The notes beneath the pieces were generated by a model. It worked only from the letters and a program-made list of their open reading frames with translations, did not search any database and was not told where the DNA came from. The position numbers and the translations under genes are program-made. This document shows positions 31,919-41,491 of a stretch of DNA of 64,000 nucleotides, in pieces. Numbering within the stretch: the first letter of the stretch is position 1; each line of letters starts with the position of its first letter. The DNA is taken from assembly GCA_025403435.1 (NCBI GenBank), contig CM046332.1, forward strand, positions 7,185,903 through 7,249,902, given 5' to 3'. The stretch comes from Artocarpus heterophyllus. Taxonomy: Eukaryota; Streptophyta; Magnoliopsida; Rosales; Moraceae.

Positions 31919-33436
31919 CCAGCTTATTGCTAGTCCCTAGCAATTAAAGGATAAATTTTGAAATGATTTACTAAATATTCATACAATGAAATTCATTTAA
32001 CTATAATTTGAGTTATTTAACTAGATAAACTAACAAAACTAAAATTTTATTTGAACAATTTATATGCTATTTAACAAAATGTATATAAGCCAGACTTAGT
32101 GCAGAAAAAGGGAGATAATGAATAATTATGAAGTTTCATCTAAAACTATGAATATTATTGTTATGATATTTTGCTTCGAATCACTCCTACAGGCAGCAAC
32201 ACTTCAAATTATTGATTTGGAACAATTAAAGAGTAGAAACGTAAAAATAGAAATATTTACAAACTTTACATCTGTGGATAGTGCAATGCTTGGCTTTCTT
32301 AAGCTTTCTCCATAACCCATTTAATGAGCTTTGGGTTAGTAACTCCCTGACCAGTTGGTCTAAGGTACTATGTGTTAAAGCACCTCTTAGAACTTACTTA
32401 CTCGAGTTAAAGAGGCTACAAAACCAAAATTATCTAACTTTATTATTACACACTTTATTTATTTACAATTTATTTTTTTTCTTTTTATTCTTCTTTTTTT
32501 TTCTTCTTTTTTATTTTAACTAGTTATTAATTTTGAAAATATTGTTGCCTTTATTTGTTCATCTTCACAAAATAACAAAACTCAAATATTCATGGCTTTG
32601 ACTTACCACCACAATTAAACATTATAGTGCGTGTGTGAAAAGAATGGCTTATAAACACACTGAAAAATAAACACATAAAAATGTTAAATAAAACTAAAGT
32701 TTTGAGAGTGCATAAAATTAGATAATCCAAAGAATAGAAGATAATATTACATTAATATGAAATTCAAAAATAAAAAATAATAATAACACATTAATTACTA
32801 AGAAACTAATATTTACAAAACATTTTTTTAAAACTTTCTTTTAATTTTATGACCAAAAAAAAATTAACACACAAAAATAAAAAATGTACAAGAATCTGGA
32901 GCAAAATAAAAAATTTGGGCAAAATCGAAAAATTTTTGGCACAATATTGAAGCACAAATCTCACATGCACAACTTTGAAGTACAACCCTCTCCCCCCAAC
33001 CTAAAATATACGTTATTCAAAATGAATAAAATAATGATGAAAGCAGCAAAAATATTACCTGAATCAGCACAGCTGCAGAGATGACCTGTAGCAAACTTAC
33101 CAAATGAAAACTAAAATAAACACACATTTTTTTGTTGAAATTTATTTGAAAATCCAAACCAATTGCATTTACAAAATTAAATTTATTAGAATGCGTCTTG
33201 AGAGAAAACAATTTAACTCCTTAACTCAGCCATTCTGAACAAATTTAATTAATAGCCTTCATTTTAAGTTTTCAAAACAAATTTCATTTTTTTTAAAGGA
33301 AATCAACATAGCACACAACAACACAATATATATATATATATATATATATTATAAACTATATTACAAACATGGGAAGGTAAAGATATTACTTGAAAAGTGT
33401 TTTCCTATCGCTTGATCCTCTAAATTCAACAAGTCT
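31919..33436. other. NA internal noncoding part
   Basis: AT-rich with poly-pyrimidine runs (32461-32517) and an (AT)n run; no conserved coding sequence on either strand. Confidence 0.6.
33326..33349. repeat. (AT)n microsatellite
   Basis: About twelve AT dinucleotides in the NA internal region. Confidence 0.95.
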
Positions 33437-34372
33437 TTATTCCAACTCCGCGCCTAGTGGAAAGTCGTCAAAGAGCGGCTTCCTCCTATAGTAAGTGTCG
33501 AAAGACACCACATATGGGTCTTGTGTGAACATGCCCTCAAGATTGGCAAAATATGAAACACTTGAATTCATGCAACTTAGACTCATTTTATATTCTTGGT
33601 AGGTCCTTAAAAACAATGCTAGAGACAGTGGAGGAGGTGGTGGCCACATAGGATCTTGGTGAAAATCATCTTTGGTGAATTCTTGTGGCCACTGAGGTTG
33701 AGAATCTAAGACTAAGGGTGATGATTGTTTCTGTTCTATAGCTAAGTCTTCATTCTCTTCCTTACATTCCTCTCCTAAAAGTTGTTCCTCAAAATAGGTG
33801 GGTTCTAAAGTTTCTTCTTTAATAACTAGGACAACTATTCCTTCCTCACTCATAGAATCAAGATGATATTCAAGCCTATCTAATTCTATTCTTCTCATGG
33901 TTTCTATATATTTTTCTGCAGTTTCTTCCAATGTTTCTAAGGTTTCTTCTAGATTCACCCTATTTGGGTCACTATATGTTTCTTGCAATTCAAAATTTGA
34001 CTCCAAAATTTCGGGTTGATTTTCAGGCCAAGGATCTAAAAAATTTGAATTGTTCTCTCAAAATAAATTGTTCCTAGAACTATTCAATTTCCAATAATCA
34101 TATTCGGCCATATCTTCCAACATATAATAGGCTTCGTCGATAGGTAATTGGCAAAAAGCGGTGGTATCATCTCCTCTCTCTACCCAATTTCTAGTTTTAG
34201 GACTTAACCCATATATGAAAATTTCTAAAAGATAATCCCTAGAAAAACCATGGTGAGGATACCTATCTAGCAAGTCTTTAAATCTCCACCAAGCACTATA
34301 AAATGGTTCTAAGTGTTGTTGGGAAAATTTTGCAATGATTTCTCTATGAACTTCCCAATACTTTTTTTTTAT
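33437..34372 (-). pseudogene. NA gag-like gene with an acidic C-terminal extension (one stop)
   Basis: One minus-strand frame runs from about 34372 to 33437 with a single TGA at 34058-34060. The first part (FSQQHLEPFYSAWWRFKDLL, PHHGFSRDYLLEIFIYGLSP, then AFCQLPIDEAYYMLEDMAEY) has the pattern of plant Tat/Athila-type gag (FYEAWERFKDLL...CPHHG...FYNGL...EAYELLEEMA). The second part, about 190 codons, is unlike zinc-knuckle gag tails: Glu-rich with several ETLEE-like repeats, then a proline run (MWPPPPPLSLALFLRTYQEY) and a conserved-looking end (SSVSYFANLEGMF, YRRKPLFDDFPLGAELE). I do not recognise this second domain. There is no pol after it. Confidence 0.6.
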
Positions 34373-34671
34373 TTTTTTTTAATTTTTTTAATCTTATTAA
34401 TTTTTTTTAAAGAAAAATTTTTAAGTTGAATAATGCTCAATTAATTGGATTCCTAGATCGTTGGGGGGTCATAGTGGACACGCTTAGAATTTCCAACTTT
34501 CTTAGGCAAGGGTGTTAGCCTTATGGTCGTGGGATCTAGTCCCAACGATGGGTCTTTTTGACAAAATCCAACAAATTTTACAATTATCCAAACTTGCAAA
34601 ACAAAAGACAGAATGCAAAGCTTTTCTTTATCCGAAATGAATAAAGTAGTGAGTAAAAAGCATCCGTCTGT
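34373..34671. other. Unassigned segment in place of the NA leader and PBS
   Basis: Begins with T-rich low-complexity sequence (34360-34410), then about 240 bp that match neither the LTR nor any other part of the window. It stands where the inner LTR end and the PBS should be. Confidence 0.5.
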
Positions 34672-36675
34672 TTTTTTTTATTTTATTTAATTCAAAATTT
34701 AAAGCATAAAATTAAAACGGTGAAGCTTTGAGAATCCCTTTTATGTTTTGCAACTGATATGGAATTTTAACTCTAATTAATAATTAGCTAAAGCATTTGA
34801 TTTATTATATATTTTCTCATTAATTGCAAACACTCTTTACTAATTATATAGGTCAACCGAGAGCGACAATATAACAAGACATAATGCAGTAAGGGTTTTC
34901 CTATAAAAACTAGCAAAATAATCATCTCTCACTAATGATTTAGTGCACTAATTATAAAAATTATAACCGCTATCACTCAATTATAATTAACATAATTTTA
35001 AGATAGAAAAAATAATAACAAATCAAAATTAATATATTTTTATGGAATAAATTATTGCGTTAATTTTGGCAGCACCTCGACTTATTAATTGGTTTAAGAA
35101 CACACTATGCCCTCCTCTGTCTACAACAAATCAAGAATTACCAAGCATTTACTGTGCCAATCTATGTCTATAATGCAGCAGAAACTCAACTTAATAAACG
35201 AGCATGACTTCAGTATTATTAATATTAATTATGCAACACAATTAAATTACATAAAGAAAGCATGACTGAATTTATCCAAGAATTGGACAGCATAACAATA
35301 TTAATAATAATTATTAAAAACATAAAGATATAATTTATTCCACAAAATATAAGCATTACAAAACAGTATAGAGATAAAATCCATACCAAAATACTATGCA
35401 TACAAGATCATCTCTCTCCCTCACCAGACTCTCTATACTAATTTAAGCATTATTTTATTATTATTTTTTTATTTAAGAAGATACTGTTGAGTCTAACCCA
35501 ACAGAAAGGAAAAGAAAAGGAAAGAGGGCCAAAGGCCCGAAGGGATGCATCGTTCAAGGGGCAATGGAAGGCTATTTATAGCCTTGAAAAATTACTGTTT
35601 GCCATTTTTTATTTTTATTTTTTTAACGCTAAAACGCATCTTGGGAGTGAAAGTTTGAGTTTATAATCCAGTGCATCACATATCACGGTAGCACAGAACA
35701 GGCGCAATCTAAACCATTTATTTCACCATCCAACAGTCAACAGGCAGGCACAAGAAAAAGCCCAGGTGGGGCCAGTGAAACTGATATTGAAGACTGTTCG
35801 ATCAGTCTTGGTAATAAGATTTGATGGCTTAGAAAACGGCTGCACGTGGAGGCGACCGCATGAGAACTGACGCTGTCTAAGATTCCCTCTGACGCGCGTG
35901 AGACTTGTCGGCACGTGTTGTGCACGCGCCAATCATATTTCGACGCGTGGACAGCACTGCGAGACTCGGCTGTCGTAACGGATGACGTATTTACACGCGT
36001 CTCTTCCTTGGATGGTCACGATTAATTTGGCAGTGATTCCAACGGTCAGGAAATTGTCACGTGTCCCGTTTAATTTAAATTCAAATTTTCTTTATCTTTT
36101 TGATGCATTTGATGTCCGATTTTATCTGTTTTGGTGTTGTTTTGCTCCGTTTTTTCTCCAGATTTCAAATCTAAAAATCACAAACACACTAATATTAATT
36201 ATTTACAAACATAATATTTACAAAAATATTAAAAATATTTATTTTACATTAAAACACACAAAAATAAATAAAAACTCCTAAAATTTCCAGTCTCTTACGG
36301 TTTGACACAAATATAATTTTTATGACTTGAAAATATTTTTAGAAATTACTAAAAATATAATAAGACATATTTACAAACTTAAAACATACTATCAAATACA
36401 CTAAAACTCAAAATAAAATAACCACATTACTTTTACGGTTTTAACTATTTACAAACTAAACACACATTTAACACACCAAAATGACTCTAAAAATTACTAA
36501 AAATATTATTAAACATAAAAACATACTAAAAATAAATTTGTAAACATATTTACACACTAAGGCACAAAAACATTTTTTAATACAAAATTGCTATTAATTA
36601 GAGGATTTAATGAGAAATAAAAGCATAAATAAATGATTTAAGCCTTAGACAATGTACACTTTTATAGTCTCATCA
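34672..36675 (-). repeat. NA 5' LTR, inner end missing
   Basis: Homologous to 29878-31908 and ending TCTCATCA at 36675. The inner about 175 bp, including the TGGTAATGCC border, are absent. TATA box at 35573-35580 and three CACGTG boxes at 35843-36063. Confidence 0.8.
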
Positions 36676-37235
36676 TTTACCACCGAAGTAGCCTAGCTGA
36701 ATTTCGAGACCTGCCCCTAAGGTCACACGCTACACGACCCAATCTCTGATATGGCATCATGCCCATATGTATTTTTTTTATAATTACTAAAATCTCATTT
36801 TTACCAAGTATTTTCATTTGCATTCATTATGAAGTTTATTATGAGAATCACATCAATCTACTGTTTATGAAAATAGGCAATAAAATCTCTTTTTCAATCA
36901 ATCATTGGAAACATTTTCATAGAAATCCTTTTTAGGCTAAAATCATTTGAAAACTAGGTTACCAAAGGAAGGGATAGAAGTCCTACCTCAATACTCGTGC
37001 TGGTGTCCCACACCGTAATCCCGGTCCGCTACATGTTAGCTCTACAGAACCACAAACACCCTTAAATATTAAATAACTAAGTCTATCGGTATCTAGCTTA
37101 AGATATCTTACGTTGCCAAACTATTTCATGGTGCCCTAGTGTGTTATTTGTTTTTATAAAATCATATTGTAACGTTAAATCTCAATCAAGATTCAAAATA
37201 GTAAAAGCAAATAAAAAATAACAAATTTTGACTAT

Positions 37236-37375
37236 GCCCAGTCAGCCTGCCGGTCTCCCTTGGTCGGAATGCCAAACTATGCAGTTCGGCCTATTGGCCA
37301 TTTGGGTCCAGTCGGCCAAACTTTTCCAAGTTCAGCTTGTCGGACGTAAGAATCTGGCCTGTCGAACTAGGAAAT
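37236..37375 (-). repeat. Palindromic unit cluster in GA right LTR
   Basis: Five to six decayed units (GTCAGCCTGCCGG, GTTCGGCCTATTGGCC, AGTCGGCCAAAC, CTGGCCTGTCGAAC), homologous to 15341-15497. The right copy lacks at least one unit present in the left one. Confidence 0.65.
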
Positions 37376-37567
37376 TCTAGAATTTTTCAGGACCCAAGTC
37401 TCGGCCTCCCCAAGCTCAAATCTTCAATTTCAACTTGTTTTCTTAATGCCTAGGCACAAATAATGATCATGATTGATAGAAAAACATAGTAGATTACTTT
37501 TTAACACTTGAAAACAAGATTTGCATGATAATTTTGAATAAATTCTAAAATGGAGGTGTTAGTCATG

Positions 37568-39567
37568 TATGCCCTAAGAAGTAAAAATGTAATAAGTTTT
37601 TTGGAGACATTTTTATTAATAAAGAATTTATTTATTACTTATATACCAAATCTTGTCCTCTTTACGTTCATATTTGTTGAATGTATATTAAGCAAACAAA
37701 AGTCTAAGACTGTCGGTCTAAACCTTTAAGAATTTGGCATATGATGGACAGATTATGCAGAAGATACGATTCTTAAGGTGACGGTCTAAATAATAAGATC
37801 TGCAATCGAGGGAATAAAGTTGGGTGCTTTATTCATGTAAAGATTGTTATGTTGTCTATAACCCTATTGGGAGATGGTTTGTCTTGACCATCAGAGGTGG
37901 ACTCCATGAATAGAAACATTGGCACGTTATCATAGGTGACGATGTGTTGGATCGGGACATAGGTGACGATGTGTTGGATCGGGACATAAAGTGAATTGAT
38001 TTGGATTAATAATTCTATCTTGGAAAATTGATTCACTTTAGACAATCATTTGTATTGTATCTTAATCTTGAGATGAATAGTGGGCCCATTGTCTTGAATT
38101 GTGTTTTTTGATGTACCAAAGGGTGACACCCACATCTTAATAGTGGTATGCATGCCGGTACGTTGGAGGCACGACTCTTGATAGCGTAGACCTGTTATTC
38201 ATAGATATGGAATCCATAGCTCCTCTTTAGGAGTAGTGATATCCTCTTATATGTGTTATCCTGTAATTGAAAAACTAGAGCGCTCAATCATTTGGATACA
38301 TAGGTGTAACCTAATGGTATACTGTCTTTGGATGGTAAGTTCTTCGATGGTGAGATAATGGAACGTAAGATAAAAATAATCAGAAAGGTAAGACAGAACT
38401 TGTCCTTAAGTGGATTATGGATAATCCTATAGGGATACGATAGATTATGATATATCATGAAGACTTAGCTATACAGACTTCGTAATTCTATGTAGTTCGA
38501 GAGTGTAGCTCCAAGCTTTTAATAGAGTAGCGTTGGAGTTAATAATTATGAAATGTATATCTGGGATATTGGGTTTTGTAATTATCAAAAGCTTGAACTA
38601 TATTGGTCCATTTGGTCCCCTTCGTTAGCTCACAACATCCTATAACGATACGGCATGCTTTTCCAATAATTGGTGACTTATATCAGATTTATTAGATTGG
38701 TTGAAATTCGGAAGAATCAAATAATTCATGTCTGTTTATCGGTTGAATTAATTTTGTGATAAAATTAATTCAAGATAAAATTGTTGAATTATTGGGATCG
38801 GATAATTCTTGTCTATTTATCAGTTGATTTAATAAATTAAATCAAGATAAACTTGTAGAATTATTAGGAATTCATTTATTTTGCTAGAGATTATCTAGAT
38901 AAAGTTGTTTTTATTAGATAAATTTTCTATTGGGTTCTTTGAATTAAAACTAAGACTTTATCTTATAGAATCTCGAGTAGAAAATAAAAGATTCGCTGAG
39001 ATTTTTTTTCAACAGTTCAGCATGCCGATTAGGTAGATTGGCCTGTCGATGCACTAAAAAAAAGATCATGTGTTTTGACATAGATTTTATCATATATTGA
39101 TCTAAATTTGATTCTGATTCAAATTTTTGAGACCTAATCTGAAAAGGACTGACCCTAGACCCAACCTCTATAAATAAGGAGTAACTTACATAAGTTATTT
39201 AGATCAATTGAGAGATTAAGAGTGATACTCTACTGGTGAGAATCTAAAACTTCCTGAGAGCTCTTGTTCAAAAATCACAAACACTAGCTTTGTGTTCTCT
39301 CAATTGGTTAGAAGAAGAGCCACATGGTGGAAGAGCTGTATGTGTGAGCCCACACTTACTCTGATCATGGATAGAGAATAGCAAAGAAGACCAGTTGGTT
39401 GAGGCTCTTCTAGAACATTACTTCTCTTCACAGATTACAGAAGTTTTTTAGCATTTAAAGGTTAGTAAGATCTAGCTAATTTATGCATGTAGCATGCCAA
39501 ACTTGTGTTTTGGAAAATACTCTGATATAAAATTTTTAAAATTCCACTGCGTACTATTTTTCCAATA
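37568..39567 (+). mobile_element. C2: solo LTR of the C1 copia family (2000 bp)
   Basis: It starts TGTTAGTCATG and ends TTTCCAATA (CA mutated to TA). It is flanked by GGAGG at 37563-37567 and 39568-39572, and GA's left LTR has the single site AATGGAGGAAAATAG. One LTR with intact flanks and no internal region is the product of recombination between the two LTRs of a former full element. It is clearly more diverged from C1 than C4 or C5 are. It has TATAAATA at 39169-39176, two palindromic units at 39014-39055 and a 27-bp tandem duplication. Confidence 0.92.
37932..37985 (+). repeat. 27-bp tandem duplication inside C2
   Basis: Two exact copies of a 27-bp unit starting ATAGGTGACGATGTG, at 37932-37958 and 37959-37985. 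All other LTRs of the family have one copy. Confidence 0.9.
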
Positions 39568-40217
39568 GGAGGAAAATAGAGAAAAATGAAAAATCTTGAT
39601 TTAAATCCATTTTTAATCAAACCAAGCTTAAATTCTAAATGTTTTAAGTCCCTTTAACTTGGATTAAAGGTTTTCTAAGCTTAATTAAACTTAAATTTCA
39701 AAATACAAAGAAAATTAAAAAAATTAGGAAAGTTTAAAATTTTGAAACCTAACCTTGAATTTAAGCTTTGATTCAAAGTTGTGGTTGCTCAATCATGTTT
39801 CCAAGCTTCCAATCCAGCTAAGAAGCAAGGCTTAAGCTTAGATTTTGAATCAAAAAGTGAGAAAGAGGGGGAGAGAGCAACAGGCGAAGAGAGGAAAACA
39901 AGAGAGAGAAAGCTGGGAGTGAGAAGGGATAGAGAGACAAGAGAGGGAAAAGAGGGAGAGAATAAATAGAGTGAGGAATGGGCGGTTTCATTGTGTAAAA
40001 TCCGTGTGCCACCCACAGTTTTAAAAAACAAGATATGTTTGGCTTTTGGAAAATTATTTTGTTTCAAAATTTAAAATAACAATTAAAAATAATTAGAAGT
40101 AATTAAAAATCCTCAAAATAATCCAACATACATTAATTTAAAGATCCCACAAATAATCAAATTAAGTTTAAAATATTCATTATGACAGATTTATCTCGTT
40201 CCACGTGCACCGTTTGC

Positions 40218-40403
40218 CTTGGGTTCATTGGCCAACGTTTACGAGCACAACTCTTTGTGCTCGACCCATAAAAAGTTCAGAACCAGCCTTACTATAGAAG
40301 GAGGAATCTAGATCTGCAAGAGTAAGCAATTTGTATACTTCATAATCCCTTAGCTTCTTCCCTTTTAGCTGTGGTCCATACCTTATTTTATCTGCTACTG
40401 TGC
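40218..40403 (-). pseudogene. STAR1: STAR1-like exon 2 (signature motif region)
   Basis: The acceptor TCTTCAG (to 40404) is followed by GC ACA GTA, so that with the last G of exon 1 the codon GGC (Gly) forms, as in the family sequence LFxGTVADN. The exon encodes TVADKIRYGPQLKGKKL, YKLLTLADLDSSF, SKAGSELFMGRAQRV and, after a 2-base insertion near 40240, TLANEPK. The ABC signature is degraded (LFMGR for LSVGQ). It ends AAG followed by GCAAAC: either a GC-type donor or a mutated GT. The exon borders the 35.8-kb intron. Confidence 0.85.
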
Positions 40404-41151
40404 CTGAAGAGATGTGTCAATGTTTAGGTGATTATAATGTTAAATGGTCTGTAACTACACATAATATACACGCCAAGGTCATCTTTTTTAGCCCTAATTT
40501 TACACTTGGTTATAGTTTATTTAACCATCAAAGACAACTGAGAAGCTATAAATAACATTTAGGAGTAGGCCTGTGAAAGGTATGAAGAAATAGCCTTCCA
40601 GTAGGACATAGTTTTAAACGATAAAAATAAATAAAGTACAGTTTTAATGTTTATATAAAACCAAAATCATATTAGATTAAATAAAGTACATCAATGCAAC
40701 GGAACTTGATGAAAAATCAACTTCTAATAACTATCATACCGATGGGGTTTTCATACCCTACCAAATACTTCTAAACTTTAACTACTAAATCTCATGATAC
40801 ATTACGGTATTAAAAACTAGAGACTAATCTTATCTCTGCTTAAAGTTAGAGTCCTAAATCAAAAGTTTAATATTGCAAAAGATCATAACCTAACCCAGGT
40901 CGTGCTTGTGCAGCAATAAACCAAATAAAATAAAACAAAATAAATCTTAATAAGTTAGCTAAAAGCTCCAATTTTGTATTCATACAGCTACAAAACTAAA
41001 ATGAAATTAACAAGTAAAACACAAACAATAAACATTGAAAAACATTTCATATAAGCCTTTTAATCAATACCTGTAGTAACTCTGCTATTACAAGATAACT
41101 CATATACATATATATACATATACATATATAAAAGGGTCAAGGTTACTAGAC
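40404..41151 (-). other. STAR1-like intron 1 (748 bp)
   Basis: It runs from donor G|GTCTAG (41152/41151) to acceptor TCTTCAG (40404). It is AT-rich, contains a TATACA-type simple repeat at 41101-41130, and has no inserted element that I can see. Confidence 0.7.
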
Positions 41152-41491
41152 CTTCGAAGAGAATGAGAAGTTGACAAAGCATGCTGACCTTATGGCGGAG
41201 AGCGAGAACATTGATCTCGCAAATGTCACGGCAGTCCAAGAGGACTAACCCCGGCGGCAGCTCCCAAAGGCTGTTGAGAGCTCTCAGCAGCATCGACTTG
41301 TCGTTTTCGCTTAGCCCTATGATCAACGATCATGCCCTTCGAAACATCGATGCTCATGTCGTTTAGTATCGGTTCTTCTTCGGTCTCTAACCACTTTCTT
41401 AGGTCTCAAATCTAGAATTTTACCTTTGATCCTTTGTTTTCCCCACCGTCTTCCCCGTCCACCACCAGTAAATGCTCCCGCACATCCTAGT
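41152..41491 (-). pseudogene. STAR1: STAR1-like exon 1 (N-terminus and Walker A, broken)
   Basis: It reads DVREHLLVVDGEDGG, then KVKF-stop-I-stop-DLRKW (TAG at 41412-41414 and TGA at 41406-41408), EPILNDMSIDVSKGMIV, a frameshift, and IIGLSENDKSMLLRALNSLW, then CDICxINVLALRHKVSM and LFEG at the donor. It matches the family residue by residue in order. The Walker A glycine before lysine is Asp. An acceptor-like TTTTACAG stands just upstream (41492-41499 on the minus strand), so a short first exon may lie further up (an ATG at about 41615), but I cannot confirm it. Confidence 0.82.

Larger units (their letters stand above)
29705..36675 (-). mobile_element. NA: non-autonomous LTR element with a gag-like gene but no pol
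   Basis: The outer borders TGGTAATGCC...TCTCATCA are flanked by near-identical 5-bp repeats. Two LTR copies, 29705-31908 (2204 bp) and 34672-36675 (about 2.0 kb, one end missing), enclose a 2.76-kb internal region. Orientation is minus: the polypurine tract lies beside the left LTR and the TATA boxes read on the minus strand. The only coding trace is one frame (34372-33437) that begins like a Tat/Athila-type gag. There is no protease, RT, RNase H or integrase, so the element must use enzymes from a relative; it fits the LARD class. The PBS region is lost with the inner end of the 5' LTR. Confidence 0.8.
4467..40187 (-). mobile_element. GA: Ty3/gypsy chromovirus (Tekay-like) carrying four nested insertions
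   Basis: GA lies on the minus strand. Its 5' LTR is on the right (21092-40187 in four pieces), then PBS, gag, protease, RT/RNase H, integrase with a C-terminal chromodomain-like segment, polypurine tract, and the 3' LTR on the left (4467-16360 in two pieces). Removing the insertions leaves LTRs of about 2.2 kb (left) and 2.13 kb (right) and a 4.7-kb internal region. The right outer end lacks about 66 bp of LTR and I find no target duplication. LTR borders form an imperfect 12-bp inverted repeat (TGTCATGCCTCG and TGTAACGCCTCG). All coding parts are broken. It sits in the last intron of the STAR1-like pseudogene. Assignment to Tekay rests on RT/integrase wording and the chromodomain segment. 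Confidence 0.85.
21092..40187 (-). repeat. GA 5' LTR (right), interrupted by GB, NA and C2
   Basis: Four pieces (21092-21335, 29323-29704, 36681-37567, 39573-40187) match the left LTR in order. The last about 66 bp (to ...GGCGTTACA in the left copy) are missing: the copy ends CATTATGACA and then enters STAR1 intron sequence. Each interruption has a 5-bp target duplication. Confidence 0.85.
4150..41491 (-). pseudogene. STAR1: STAR1/ABCI17-like ABC ATP-binding protein pseudogene, split by a 35.8-kb intron
   Basis: STAR1 is known in rice and Arabidopsis (ABCI17) as the nucleotide-binding subunit that pairs with the membrane protein STAR2/ALS3 in aluminium tolerance. Three exons can be read on the minus strand: about 41491-41152 (REHLL start to FEG), 40403-40218 (TVADKIRYGPQ to LANEPK) and 4404-4150 (VLLLDEPTSALDP to stop). 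Together they cover nearly the whole family length in the right order and with matching splice phases. Exon 1 has two stops and a frameshift. Walker A is GLSENDKS instead of GxxxxGKS, the signature LSVGQ is changed to LFMGR, and exon 2 has a 2-base insertion. Exon 3 is intact. The gene is dead. GA and its nested elements fill the last intron. Confidence 0.85.

Noticed and set aside
29705..36675. NA as part of GA or as two independent solo LTRs
   Set aside because: The two LTR copies are in direct orientation with a polypurine tract beside one of them and one pair of target duplications at the outer ends, so they form a single element.
37568..39567. C2 as a full element with lost internal part elsewhere
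   Set aside because: Both flanks carry the same GGAGG and GA continues on each side, so only one LTR is present: a solo LTR.
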